DNA of 64,000 bases from Cichorium intybus (Eukaryota > Streptophyta > Magnoliopsida > Asterales > Asteraceae), in contig CM042009.1 in the NCBI GenBank assembly GCA_023525715.1, positions 128,518,145 to 128,582,144 of the forward strand, read 5' to 3'. Under the pieces are notes generated by a model. It saw nothing but the letters and a program-made list of their open reading frames with translations. It did not search any database and was not told the origin of the DNA. Below, one piece after another: positions 11,517 to 21,790 of this stretch. The translations under genes and the position numbers were made by a program. Positions within the stretch are counted from its first letter, which is position 1. Every line of letters starts with the position of its first letter.

Positions 11517-13262
11517 ATGGCAACAAGACAGGTGGTCAGATTTGTATCTCGCAGGTTCTCAACAAGTGGCAAAGTACTCGGTGAGGAGGAAAAAGCTGCA
11601 GAAAATGTCTACATCAAGGTAATTCTTCATTGAGTTTTCTGTAGAAATATGTGTTTATATGGATTGTTGTTTTTCTACCTACAAGTTTAATTTCCACTTA
11701 TGCAAACTTATTTTTACTTGAGAGTACGAAGTATAAATTTCTGACTACTTTGGTAGGAATTTCTTGTTCTTTGAAGTGGTTCTTATAGGATCCCTTTTTT
11801 AATGTTTTGGTTGAAGAAATTTACGAGTGATGTCTGTTTCTATAGTGATTAGCTCTACTGTTTCTTTACAACAATTAGCTCTCGGACTAAATTACAAATT
11901 TGGTCCCTGTGGTATACTCAAAATGGCAGGTTTCGTCCAAGTTTTGTATTTGTTACAATTCACACAAAATATGTCAAAGTAGAAAAATATGTTCAAATAG
12001 ACGGATGATATTTTTAAATTTACATTTTTGGTCCCTATGTATAGCTGATATTTCAGTTTTGGTCCGAAAAAATTCTCTTGCAATTTTGGTCCGTAGAGTT
12101 TTTTTTTATAACATTTTTGGCACCTCTTCCAAGTAAATAACGATTTCTTTGGGACCAAAATTGCAAAAGTCAGCTATACTTGGGGACTAAAAATGGTCAT
12201 TTTACTTGGAACAAGGACCAAAAAGATTACAAGAACCAAAAATAAGGACCAAAATTGCAAGAAAAAACTTTTGCAGACCAAAATTGCAAAAATCAGCTAT
12301 ACTCACTGACCAATAATGTAATTTACTCTAGTAACAATTTAGTTTTAAGTCAAATACTCATAGTTATAGTACTAAGTAAGATAGAAAACACAAAATGAAA
12401 TAACACGAACACTTGAAAACATGTATGGTCAAAACATTTAAAATAAATCCTCACATGGGGCAAGATGTGTATTTTAATTCGTAAGTTTGAAATCTAAAAA
12501 CCAAATTAGAAAATACAGCTAAGATGCATTTGTAATTTGAATATAGTAGCATTTATACAGTTTAAAAAAGTGTGTAGAAAATGCCCAAAATGTCTATATT
12601 TCAATCGTTGTATACTGATAATAAGAAAATAGAAACTGTATGTGTGTAACACCAATTTTTCCTAAATAAAATACGTCATAATCGAGAAAATAAAGTATGT
12701 TATAATTTAGAAAATAATTTAACAATAAAATCATTAGTACATCACATATTTTGTCCATATACATTTGGGTTCAATCCAATAGCAAAATGGCTAAGGGACC
12801 AAAACTGCAACAAAACGAAACCACACGGACAAATTTCTAACAAAAATAGAACTTTTACTAAACTGTCGTTTTGAGTATAACCACAAGGACCAAATATGTA
12901 AATATTCATAACTTATCTAATTTCCTCTTTCCTTCTTCAGAAAACCGAGCGAGAGAAATTGGAGAAGCTTGCACACAAGGTTTCTCTCTCTTCTATTTGT
13001 TGATATTAAAGGGTATTTTAGTCATTTAACTAATAGTCAAACATTTCTATTTCAGGGTCCTAAACCCGAAGAGACACAACCAGCTAGTGCAGGTTCAGTA
13101 AATGATGCAAAAGCAAGCGAGTCCACGTCAGCAAAAGTTGTTGGAGTATCAACAGATATTCACAAGAACTACGCGGTTGTGGCGGGTGTTGTCACCGGTC
13201 TCAGTGCCCTTGGATGGTACCTTTTATCCAAGGACAAAAAGTCCGAAGACCTCCATGATTAA
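11517..13262 (+). CDS. Mitochondrial IF1-like, complex I-associated small protein (At2g27730-like)
   Basis: Three coding exons: 11517-11618, 12941-12979 and 13056-13262; 348 nt, 115 residues. Residues 1-18 (MATRQVVRFVSRRFSTSG) form an Arg/Ser-rich mitochondrial presequence. Residues about 19-47 (VLGEEEKAAENVYIK, then a charged Lys/Glu helix) match the conserved core of plant ATPase-inhibitor IF1-like proteins. A linker rich in Ala, Ser, Glu and Pro follows, then one membrane segment at about 86-104 (YAVVAGVVTGLSALGWYLL) and a charged tail. A membrane anchor is not a feature of classical IF1. This layout matches Arabidopsis At2g27730, which I recall being reported as a plant-specific component of respiratory complex I. 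It acts in the inner mitochondrial membrane; whether it inhibits ATP synthase is unknown from sequence. The large second intron houses a transposable element. Confidence 0.88.
11890..12902. mobile_element. Non-autonomous fold-back DNA element inside an intron
   Basis: The left end (TTACAAATTTGGTCCCTGTGG, then TATACTCAAAAT) is mirrored by the reverse complement of 12864-12901, with a few mismatches. Inside lies a second, nested inverted repeat (about 12028 to 12310) built from 'caattttggtcc' and 'agtatagctgat' phrases. There is no open frame of note. The ggtccctgtgg-type terminus resembles the MULE at 14110. It occupies most of the intron between coding exons 1 and 2 of the IF1-like gene, whose splice sites remain intact. 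Confidence 0.62.
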
Positions 13263-14109
13263 AAAATAAAAACCCTTTTGATTCAAGACTTAAAAACAAT
13301 AAGAATCACATGAATTCATCACCAATTTTGGTGATTTATTTTGTAATCCATTTATGATTGGATACCACACAATTTGGCAGGATTGTTTTTATATTCGACA
13401 ACTAATTCGATATACTGTTGAGACCGAGTTTTTTTGTAATCCGGTGGTTGAATTTTACAAAGTTTTTTACTATTTAAATAAGTCATTTAATAGCTTTTTA
13501 CCATCCGAGATGATAGTTCTTTTAAGAGGCCAAATCCTCTTATATGTTTTGTGCATTTTGCTAATTACATTTAGTAACATTTCAACTTGCATCCTACTAC
13601 TTATGTTTAGATGTTGGATTTTTAATATTGTTGGGTTAGTAAATCTTTTTAAGTAGATATACAAACTAAAATAATGTATTTTAATTTTATAGAAATTTGG
13701 ATTGTTAGAAAAGTAATTATTTAAACTTTCAAGATGACGCAAATATCAAAGATTAAAAGACAATACTGTCATTTTAGATTTAATCATTTTGTATTTATTT
13801 AAATACTAATGTAAACTAATGTCATTTTTTGAAAGTACAAGATAACAAGATGAAAAATTATATGGGGACTTTATATTACATTTATGATAAATAAACATAA
13901 ATTAGTTAAATATTAGAAAAAAAAATTAAAATATTAACTAATGGAGAATGTTTGTGACAATGTGTTTTTGTTAAATATTGATTAGTGGAAAGTTGATGTG
14001 TTAAAAATGATAAGTGTTTGAAAGATTAATCATTATATAGGTGTACTAAATTAAACTCAAATAACTATTTAAAGTTAAAAAAAGGTGCAATTGCAAATAC
14101 ATATCAATT
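13263..14109. other. 3' region of the IF1-like gene and AT-rich spacer
   Basis: About the first 250 bases are likely the 3' untranslated region. The remaining sequence is AT-rich; the 100-codon plus-strand and 90-codon minus-strand open frames that overlap at 13354-13742 lack domains and look like chance. Confidence 0.4.
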
Positions 14110-14534
14110 AGAGTAAATTACAATAATGGTCCATGTGGTTTGCATGAAATTGCAATAATCGACCAATTTTTTAAAAAACCTCGAAAATGGTCTATATGGT
14201 AACGATTTGTTGCAGGAATGGTCCAAAGGCCAAGTAAAAAGACAAATTTACCCTTTTAAATTTATTTTTCATTTTTTCTTTTAATGATTTATTATTAAAT
14301 AAAAAAAAAGAAAAAAAAACCTAACCCCATCCCCCCTCCACCCCCACCCGTCTCTCTCTCTCTCTCATCCCACCCTCTTTTACTTCTATGGCTCAATTCC
14401 CGCAAAGTGACGGGTTATTTAAGAACGCTGTTGGGCCTTGATTTGAGAAAGAACCGGTTTGTGGTATTTCTCCGGTGAAATTATTGTTGGTGGTTTTACG
14501 TTGAGTATTTCAATAACACATACGTCTAAATCAA

Positions 14535-14648
14535 ATGGCTGGAGGATCTAAACGTGTTCCAACTCAACCAACAAGCAATACAGAGTCGAAATCAAAGGAA
14601 GAAAGTCAAGGACAGAAAGATGGCGCGATTCCAAATGGAGATGCTTGA
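14535..14648 (+). pseudogene. Short captured open frame of unknown origin
   Basis: An ATG-initiated frame of 37 residues beginning MAGGSKRVPTQPTSN and rich in Ser, Lys, Glu and Gln. It is preceded by leader-like sequence and closely followed by a donor-like GTATTT. It lies between the terminal repeats of the Pack-MULE-like element, so it is likely the first exon or a piece of a captured gene. I do not recognise the parent. It could also be a chance frame. Confidence 0.35.
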
Positions 14649-14906
14649 AGGTATTTAACATTAATCACATTTTTTTTATTTCATGTAGCGGTGATTTTAT
14701 GTTTTTACCTTTGTGTATGTACGATGGGATGAAACATCGAGTATTCCACGACCAGATAGAATTTCACCATGGAAGATAGAACCTGCTTTGACACCACCTG
14801 CTATAACACCACTTCCAATTCATAAAAAAAAGACCTCGATCAAGTATTCTACCTTCATCTCTTGATTCATCTGTTTTAATAATTCGACTAAAATGTGTGA
14901 AAACAG

Positions 14907-15051
14907 GGGTTATTATAAGTGTAGCAGTATGAGAGGTTGCCCAGCAAGAAAACATGTGGAGAGGTGCTTGGAAGATTCAGCAATGCTCATAGTCACCTAT
15001 GAAGGGGAACATAATCACCCAAGATTACCTTCTCAATCTGCAAACGCCTGA
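14907..15051 (+). pseudogene. Captured last exon of a group IId-type WRKY transcription factor
   Basis: After a good acceptor (AAAACAG at 14901-14906) the frame reads GYYKCSSMRGCPARKHVERC, followed by a stretch ending TYEGEHNHPRLPSQSANA and a stop at 15051. This is the C-terminal half of a WRKY domain with the C-x5-C and H-x-H zinc ligands intact. It begins at the conserved intron position just before Gly-Tyr-Tyr. The WRKYGQK heptapeptide, which lies in the preceding exon of the parent, is absent, so this cannot be a functional DNA-binding domain. The KCSSMRGCPARKHVER signature is typical of group IId. Its place inside terminal inverted repeats shows transposon capture. Confidence 0.8.
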
Positions 15052-15695
15052 AAAAAATGTATATATTTTAACGAGTTTTAGGGATATATGGAACTATAAT
15101 TCTGGGTTTTACAATCCTCAAAGAAATAGCCAAGTGGTCTTGGGGGTTCCTTTAATTCGTTTTTGTTATTTGTTTTTCGGTTTCTTTTTCGTTTGACTAG
15201 ATTAGTGCAAGTCTTTTTCTAGTAATTTGTAAGACAAAGTCACCATTGTTGAATGTTGGATTAATTTGAAGGACGAAAGAGCTTTAATGGTGAAACTGTT
15301 GTTTTTGACTTTGTTTTTAATTTATTCGTGGAATTTGAGTTATGAAAGGTGTTAAATCTTCGCTAACTCCGGGAAGATTCCTAACGGAATTTCACCGGAT
15401 AATTTGTTTCCGGCAAGAACTAGTCGCTGCAACTGTCGGCAATTACCTACAAACTTCTTTATTGTTCTCGATCTTGAAATCTGCCCTCTATTCCCTATTG
15501 GATCGATCGATGAATTTCTGATCGAGAAAGAACATTAAACTGAGGAGGGGGTGTTGTGTTCTTGATTAACCTTAAAAAAAGATGGGGGTGTTGTGTTATT
15601 GATTAAAAGGCACCATCGGTTTGTAGTTGCAGGTTTTCTTACACGCCGGAAAAAATGGTGGAGATGGGGGTGTTGTGTTCTTGATTAACCAGAAA

Positions 15696-15698
<3 letters not shown>

Positions 15699-15757
<59 letters not shown>
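15699..15757. repeat. (AG)n microsatellite
   Basis: Uninterrupted AG dinucleotides, about 29 units, inside the right arm of the Pack-MULE-like element. The left arm holds the complementary (TC)n at about 14351-14366, but much shorter, so the right copy has expanded since the arms formed. Confidence 0.9.
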
Positions 15758-15764
<7 letters not shown>

Positions 15765-16015
15765 GGAGGGGGTGGGGGTGGGGGTGTGGTGGGGTATTTT
15801 TTTTTTAATTACTAAAATAAATAAAACATTCAAATAAAAATGAAAAAGAAATTAAAAAGGGTAACTTGGTCTTTTTACTTTTTTTTTTTTACTTATTTTT
15901 GGACCATTATTGAAAATAAATCGAAACATTTGGACCATTTTCGAGGTTTTTTAAAAAATTGATCGATTATTGCAATTTCATGCAAACCACATGGACCATT
16001 ATTGTAATTTACTCT

Positions 16016-17430
16016 ATCAATTATTCAGATGAGATTGGAAATATATAACTGCTAGACAACTCCATTTTCACTCTGACCAACTTTCACTTTTAGTTTGACT
16101 TTGATCTTCTTTATGAGGAAAGAGGGGAAATCAAATAAGTCAAATTGGTTTACAAATAAGTCATAGCTTATTGGTAACCCATGTCGATACAAATTATGTC
16201 TTACGAAAACATTGCAAATTGCATCATAATCATTGACAATTATATATTCAAACCAATATGGGTATACTCAAAATGACTTAAGAAACGAAACATGATGTTG
16301 GAATGTTTTTCAGCTCCTAAGACCAAAGCTGAAAATGAAACAAGTTGAGCTTGATTAACATCTTTAATGTAACATTTTATTTTGTCTTAGGTTGTTTAAT
16401 TATTGTAATTTGAGTTGTTTTATAACTTGTACATATATCAAGAGTTGACAACGACCGGTTTCCTTAAATATAATTACTTACATGTACTTTAGTAAAAGTT
16501 GTTTATTGATACGCTCCTAGTTGTTTGGAAAGTAGTACGAGTTAGGGCCCCAATGACTTGTCATAAACATGTGGCAATGAATAATCTTTCTTTTAAGAAC
16601 ACATGTTATGGACAACAACGTTCTTTGTCATTATGGATCAAACCAAGTAAGATCAAAGATGATATTCCTACCGCAGCTTATGGTTGTATCTTGTGCTGTT
16701 CACTTGTACCAACTTTTATTATTGTTTAAAGACCATGTCTTTTTAGCCGCCATCTTATGCCAAAAGATGTATGGTATAAAATTTCGGATTTCTTTATGAA
16801 TCCTCTTATTGGTTGAAGGTGACTATATCATTTATATTTGGAAAATAGCTTACATATCTTTGTTTATATACAAGTTAAACGATTAATAATTCTCTTAAAA
16901 CGTAGAAAATGTTATATTAAAACAAGTAATGTTAAATAGTATGTCACAGGTTTAACCATATAAAATAACCATTTTAAAATGAAACAACAAAACACTCGTT
17001 GCCACGAAGTCGAAAATTCGACGTTTCAATTGTCTCTCATTTTTTGTAATTTTTAAAAGCGTAGCAATAATCCCCAGATAAAGATTCGGAAATCATTTTT
17101 TTCATACTAAAAGAGTTTTATGTATAATTTAAGCTATTGTGGCATAAATATTCAATCAAATTGTTGGAGAAATAAATTCTTTAAAATATTTTTTCAATTG
17201 AGAACAAAGTAAGAAAAACACAATAAATTTATCAGAAAACGTCTCGAACAACAAGCCAATTCGTTATTAACACCGAAAAGAAAGGTTTTTAGTTGATTAT
17301 TTAGTAAATTCACAATAACTCTCAAAAGAAATCTATAAAAGAAACAAGAAAGTTTCAAAAAATTTCACAGATTGAAAAAAAAAAAAAAAAAAAAAACAAA
17401 AAGCACAAGAACACGACCCATCTTCTTCAA
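16016..17430. other. Intergenic, no gene recognised
   Basis: AT-rich spacer between the Pack-MULE-like element and the 3' end of the RopGAP gene. A poly-A run lies at about 17375-17395. Small open frames at 16499-16799 carry no recognisable domain. Confidence 0.4.
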
Positions 17431-18909
17431 TCAACGCCGTGCTTCAATCCTCTCTGATTGCGAGTTTATAGAACTTAGATTGTTGATTAAAGGTTGGTTT
17501 TTGTCTGGATAACTTGATTGACCCGGTTTGCATTCACAGGTATGATTGACCGGTGATTCTTCAATGGCGGTTATCAATGGCGGCCCTTGGCGCCCATTTT
17601 CTAGGTTTCGCGGAGCACGCGGCGGTTCTGTCACCGGCCCCTCCCTTTCCCGGAGTGTTTTAGTGATGAGTGTTTTGAGAAAGTTCATTACTTGAACAGC
17701 GTACATCAATGCAGTTAACGGATCCACCATCTGGGTCATATTTGGGGCGAAAACCATCGCGATGTTATGTGAATTCATCTTGTTTATATGTTCATGTTGA
17801 ACGACATCCGCCATCAAGTTAATGGCCCAATCCAGCAAGGCGGTTTCCGTCGGCGGCAGAAGGCGGAGAAGGGTGGTGCAGTCTTCCTCCGATTGACACT
17901 GCATCACCTGCTCCGGCTGAAGCGGATCCAAAACCCCAGTCGGCAATTCTCTGAACCACGCCTGTAAATCATCAAATCAAGTCAATTTTATAATCCATGC
18001 GAAATTATGTTCTTGAAATGATTAAGAACATACTTTAATAAGACCAGCCAAACAGTGTACATCGATCCCATCTGGAATTACGCCGCTGTTCAACTGATTT
18101 CTCAGATGTTCTTCTTGCCCGTTTTCTGCATTGATTCTGAAAATACCTTCCGCCTGCATAATTTGTGTTTATATCTCCATAAATCATACAAAAGAACTTA
18201 ATTTTACAAGAAGATAAACGAAGATTAACAGACCTTCAAGCCGCCTTCACTGTACAATCGTTCCTGCATAAGTATGAGTATCGTCGGAACACTGTTACCT
18301 CTGGAATCGTATGATAATTGCATTGATTCCGTCGAAACGCCGAACACAGTCGCACTGTAAATCGAAAGACATCAGTAATTTGATGATGAAATCAAAAGAA
18401 TCGCATTCAATTACCGAAATCACTATCAAGAACAACAGACCCATCGAGAAAACAACATCAATTTTTCAATACGAGAACGAAATGTACCTTGCACTAGGCG
18501 CTCGCCGGGGGACTTCCGGTTCAAATTCAACCGGCAACCCCAGAAAGCCATTAAACCTGTCAAACGTGACATGCGCCACGTGGCGCACGTCGGTGGGCCA
18601 CCCAATCTCCATACCGGAAAGATCCAGCTTTTCTTCCGCCACCGTGTCCTTGCTCGAAGAAGAAGGAGAATTCCAGAAAGATTTCCTGAACAGAGTCAAC
18701 AAGATCGCTAATAAAGACAAATGTCGATTATGTCTCTCTCTTCTGTTCTTCACCTCTTCGTCTTCATCGTCTTCCTGACAACCTGCAACCCTAGAAACCC
18801 CTTCTCCTGATTCTTCCAATTCTTGATTTACAGAGTGGTACAATGTGGTTTCAAGGGTTTGTAAAGAGGAGGAAGACGAAGAAGATGGCGAGTGGAGAAC
18901 CTCTGTCAT
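17431..18909 (-). CDS. Rho GTPase-activating protein with CRIB domain (RopGAP)
   Basis: Four minus-strand exons: 18488-18909, 18354-18234 (that is 18234-18354), 18034-18153 and 17431-17961; 1194 nt, 397 residues, GT/AG introns. The acidic, Ser-rich N-terminus is followed by a CRIB motif at about residues 102-129 (IGWPTDVRHVAHVTFDRFNG, with the I-x-x-P-x4-H-x-x-H pattern). The RhoGAP domain starts near 141 and carries the arginine finger Arg187 in AEGIFR and the NIAMVFAPNM segment. CRIB plus RhoGAP is the plant-specific RopGAP layout; these proteins speed GTP hydrolysis by ROP GTPases at the plasma membrane, limiting polar growth and wound signalling. The ATG at 18909 is used; an upstream in-frame TTG at 18924 is not a likely start. 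From memory, AT2G27440 in Arabidopsis is a family member near the SEC23D locus. Confidence 0.94.
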
Positions 18910-21015
18910 GGCTGTAAAAACCAAGAAATGGGGGTTTTGAATGGTTCGTTTTGCACTGATTCTTGAGTAAAATAATATTGTTTCGAGATTCGATTTGCGG
19001 GTTACAGAGAGGGAAATTATATTATAATGGTGTGTTGATATGTGGATGGCAGGTTTTGATGCAGGGTTAAGATGAAAATGGGTAAGAGTTGAAGGAAGAA
19101 GAAGAAGAAGGAAGGAGACGTGAGTGTCATGAAGTTGGATTCATTGTTTATTTCGGTTGATTGATGACGAAATCTGGAGTTGATTTTTTTGTGAGGGAGG
19201 GCCGTAGGGGTTTATGGGGGTGGGATGCGGTGAGTGGGTGGGTGGGGGGCGAGCGGGGGAATAGGATTTTGTTTGTTATATCTTGTTTTTTGTTCATTTA
19301 TTAAAGAGAGTAAAATGAGTGATGAATATTCATTTGGATGGTATATTCTTGATAATTTCAAATTAGTGAGTAAAGTCGGATGAATAAAAGGAAGATTATT
19401 AGGGTTGTTAGACAAAAATACGGCCATGGTGAAAAAGATTGAACATGATTAAGTTTTTTTATTTTGAAAAAAAAAATCATTGTAAATCATAGGTTTAACA
19501 AAAAAATTTTGAAAAATGATATTCTTGTTCCAAAATAGATGATTTTGGATATTCATTCCGACAAAAAGATACATTTCGAACTGAAAAAATAATTTTGGAC
19601 TTGAAGAAGTATACTCCAAACTGAAATGTGATGTTTGATTAAAAAATTGGTGATGTTAGACATTTCATAATGGTTTTTTCGGACGGAGAGTTTTTGAAAA
19701 ATATTTGGTGTAAAAGAGATAAAGATACACATTATATGTTTTAATTTTGCCCAAACTATATAATTCTAGTCAAATAGATTAATTTTTTCCAATAACAAAA
19801 TAGATAGCCTTTTCGATTAAATTCTTCATTTATGGTGGCCAATTTTGTTAATATCCCATATCATTTACATAAAAGTCTTAAGTTTGTAAATTTTTATCAG
19901 TTTTACCCTTTAATAATTTCTTGTTCGTTTATGTCCAATATTTACAACTTTTTTTCTACTGTTACCATTATTACCTGTTATATGATTTCTTGTTCGTTTA
20001 CCTACTATGCCCAGAGAAATGGTATTTAACCAATACATATAAATATTCCAATAAGTATTCATAGCTGCTAGGAAGTACAAGTAATACAAGGAGCTCCATC
20101 TAGTTTGATTCGTAATCAGATAGCAAGATAGAAAAAAAAATTGCATCCCGACTATCATCGTGTAGTAACTCAACAATAAAAAGTCCTCAATCTAAAAGCA
20201 ACCATGACTACTAGGAATGCAAAAATCATGTAGGAAAAAATCTACTCCATGTTATACCAAATTTCGGTTCTAAACCTGAAAAAAACAATAATCGAGGACC
20301 CGAAACCTACAAGAATTGAAACTGAATTTAGGATCATGGGGAACTATGAACCGAACTAATTTACATATTCGGTTCCTATACATTCTGTTTCCTATTTGGT
20401 TCCAGTTCGATTCGATTATGTCGGTATTTTACTTTAACTTCCAAATTAGTTAATACATATACAATCAAACCTCTATAGTCCTCCATCAATAACACCATAA
20501 GCAGCAACAACAATATGAACAAAACGAAAAAGTTTATCAAATATGAGGTTCTTTTTTTACAAAAAGTTAGTTTTTATAAAAAAAAATAAGTTTTTAATTA
20601 CCAGTAAACCTGCTAAAGGGCCTGAATGGAAAAATGAAAAAAATATAAAGGCTTTTTTAAAAATAGAAAAAGTCAGGTTTAAATAGAATAATAAAAAAGC
20701 ATAGGGTATTTTATAGTATTAACCCTAAACAAAACTAATTAATGTTCCAATATCCAAATACTAAATTATATACAAATGAAAGTAAGGTAACCAATTCTCG
20801 TGCCTAAAACATGATAATCAGTACTGACATAAGGCATGAGCTTAACAAACATATTAACTACTTTACTTGTATGAACTTTTAGGAATACTAAGTTCACTTA
20901 TTCTAACAACATCAAGAATCAAGAAATGCAAAGATTTTGATTATTAGTCATTTCTTTTCTATGATGATATCAAGGTTCCGAAATTGTCATAATGTATCAC
21001 TATAGCGGTTTCAAT
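18910..21015. other. RopGAP promoter side and AT-rich intergenic DNA
   Basis: The first 300 bases are the likely leader and promoter of the minus-strand RopGAP gene. They include a GAA-rich run near 19090 and a G-rich stretch near 19200-19260. Beyond 19300 there is no gene. Around 20250-20430 there are repeated 'gaaccgaa' / 'ttcggttc' phrases in both orientations, typical of old retrotransposon debris, but without definable ends. Confidence 0.4.
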
Positions 21016-21559
21016 TGTAACACCTCAACTTTTCATACATTTTTAATACAATATATCATGTGTTTTTTGTTTCAAAACCTCTCACATCGTGGAAATTGAT
21101 CCCAATTTAAAACTTTTTCTAAAAGATGAAAACACATTATGTGGGGGTTACAAATTAATATACAAATCCAACTGAAATAATATAAAAGTTTACCATAATT
21201 CAAGATACAAATAGTAATATGTTGCTTTCTATTTCTAAGACCTAAAGTATGTATTCTAATCCATAAGTATGATTGTGTCATCTAAATCCCTTCTACTTAT
21301 TCTCCGTACCTGGGTACATGTCATGTGAACAAGAAAGAATACGTAAGACTTTTGTCTCATGAGTTATTTACATTTTGAAACAAAATCATTAACTCATTAG
21401 TAAATACAATCATTTCAATATTTCTAAATTCAATACATAACATACTTTTTATAATAACAAGAATCATCAATACAATACCAAAACCATTTCACAGGGAATT
21501 CATTTATGCATTCCATTAGAATTAATTCATGTATTCCATTAGAATTCAATTTCCCTCGA

Positions 21560-21790
21560 CTACCAAGTTTGTACCTTGGATAGTCATGGAAGTATATGCC
21601 CCCATTCCATTTCACTGGATGATTGTTCCTTAAATAATCATGGCACCATATGATCTCATTCTATTTCATTGGGTGGTTATGCCCCCGTTCCATTTCATCG
21701 GATAGTTGTGTCCCCTTTCCATTGCATCAGACGTGTGTTTAGACATTGTCGTTCCCTTGCATCAGATGAGTATCTAAACTTTTTCTCAAA
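21560..21790. repeat. Degenerate tandem 'ccatttcatyggatgattg' repeats
   Basis: Variants of TTCCATTTCAYTGGATGRTTG recur at about 21604, 21659, 21690, 21718 and 21755, spaced 28-55 bases, with 'atgcccccattcc' spacers. Older, weaker copies may lie at 21505-21545 (cattccattagaatt). The array sits inside the solo-LTR block, as internal tandem repeats often do in chromovirus LTRs. Confidence 0.55.

Larger units (their letters stand above)
14110..16015. mobile_element. Pack-MULE-like element with long terminal inverted repeats
   Basis: The element begins agagtaaattacaataatgg at 14110 and ends with its complement at 16015. The first about 87 bases of each arm are nearly perfect complements, and weaker complementarity extends about 250-300 bases inward (poly-A/T stretch, then a C-rich/CT tract on the left against a GA tract/G-rich tract on the right). 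A direct duplication, atcaatt, flanks it at 14103-14109 and 16016-16022. No transposase is present. It contains foreign gene pieces: a short frame at 14535-14648 and the last exon of a WRKY gene. Long arms plus captured gene pieces suit Mutator-like elements; the 7-base duplication is shorter than their usual 8-11. Confidence 0.75.

Noticed and set aside
15627..15833. Open frames of about 62-64 codons on both strands
   Set aside because: Products of the (AG)n tract (Arg-Glu or Ser-Leu repeats), inside a transposon arm.
18466..18924. Extension of the RopGAP N-terminus by five residues from 18924
   Set aside because: The upstream codon is TTG; the ATG at 18909 is the first proper start.
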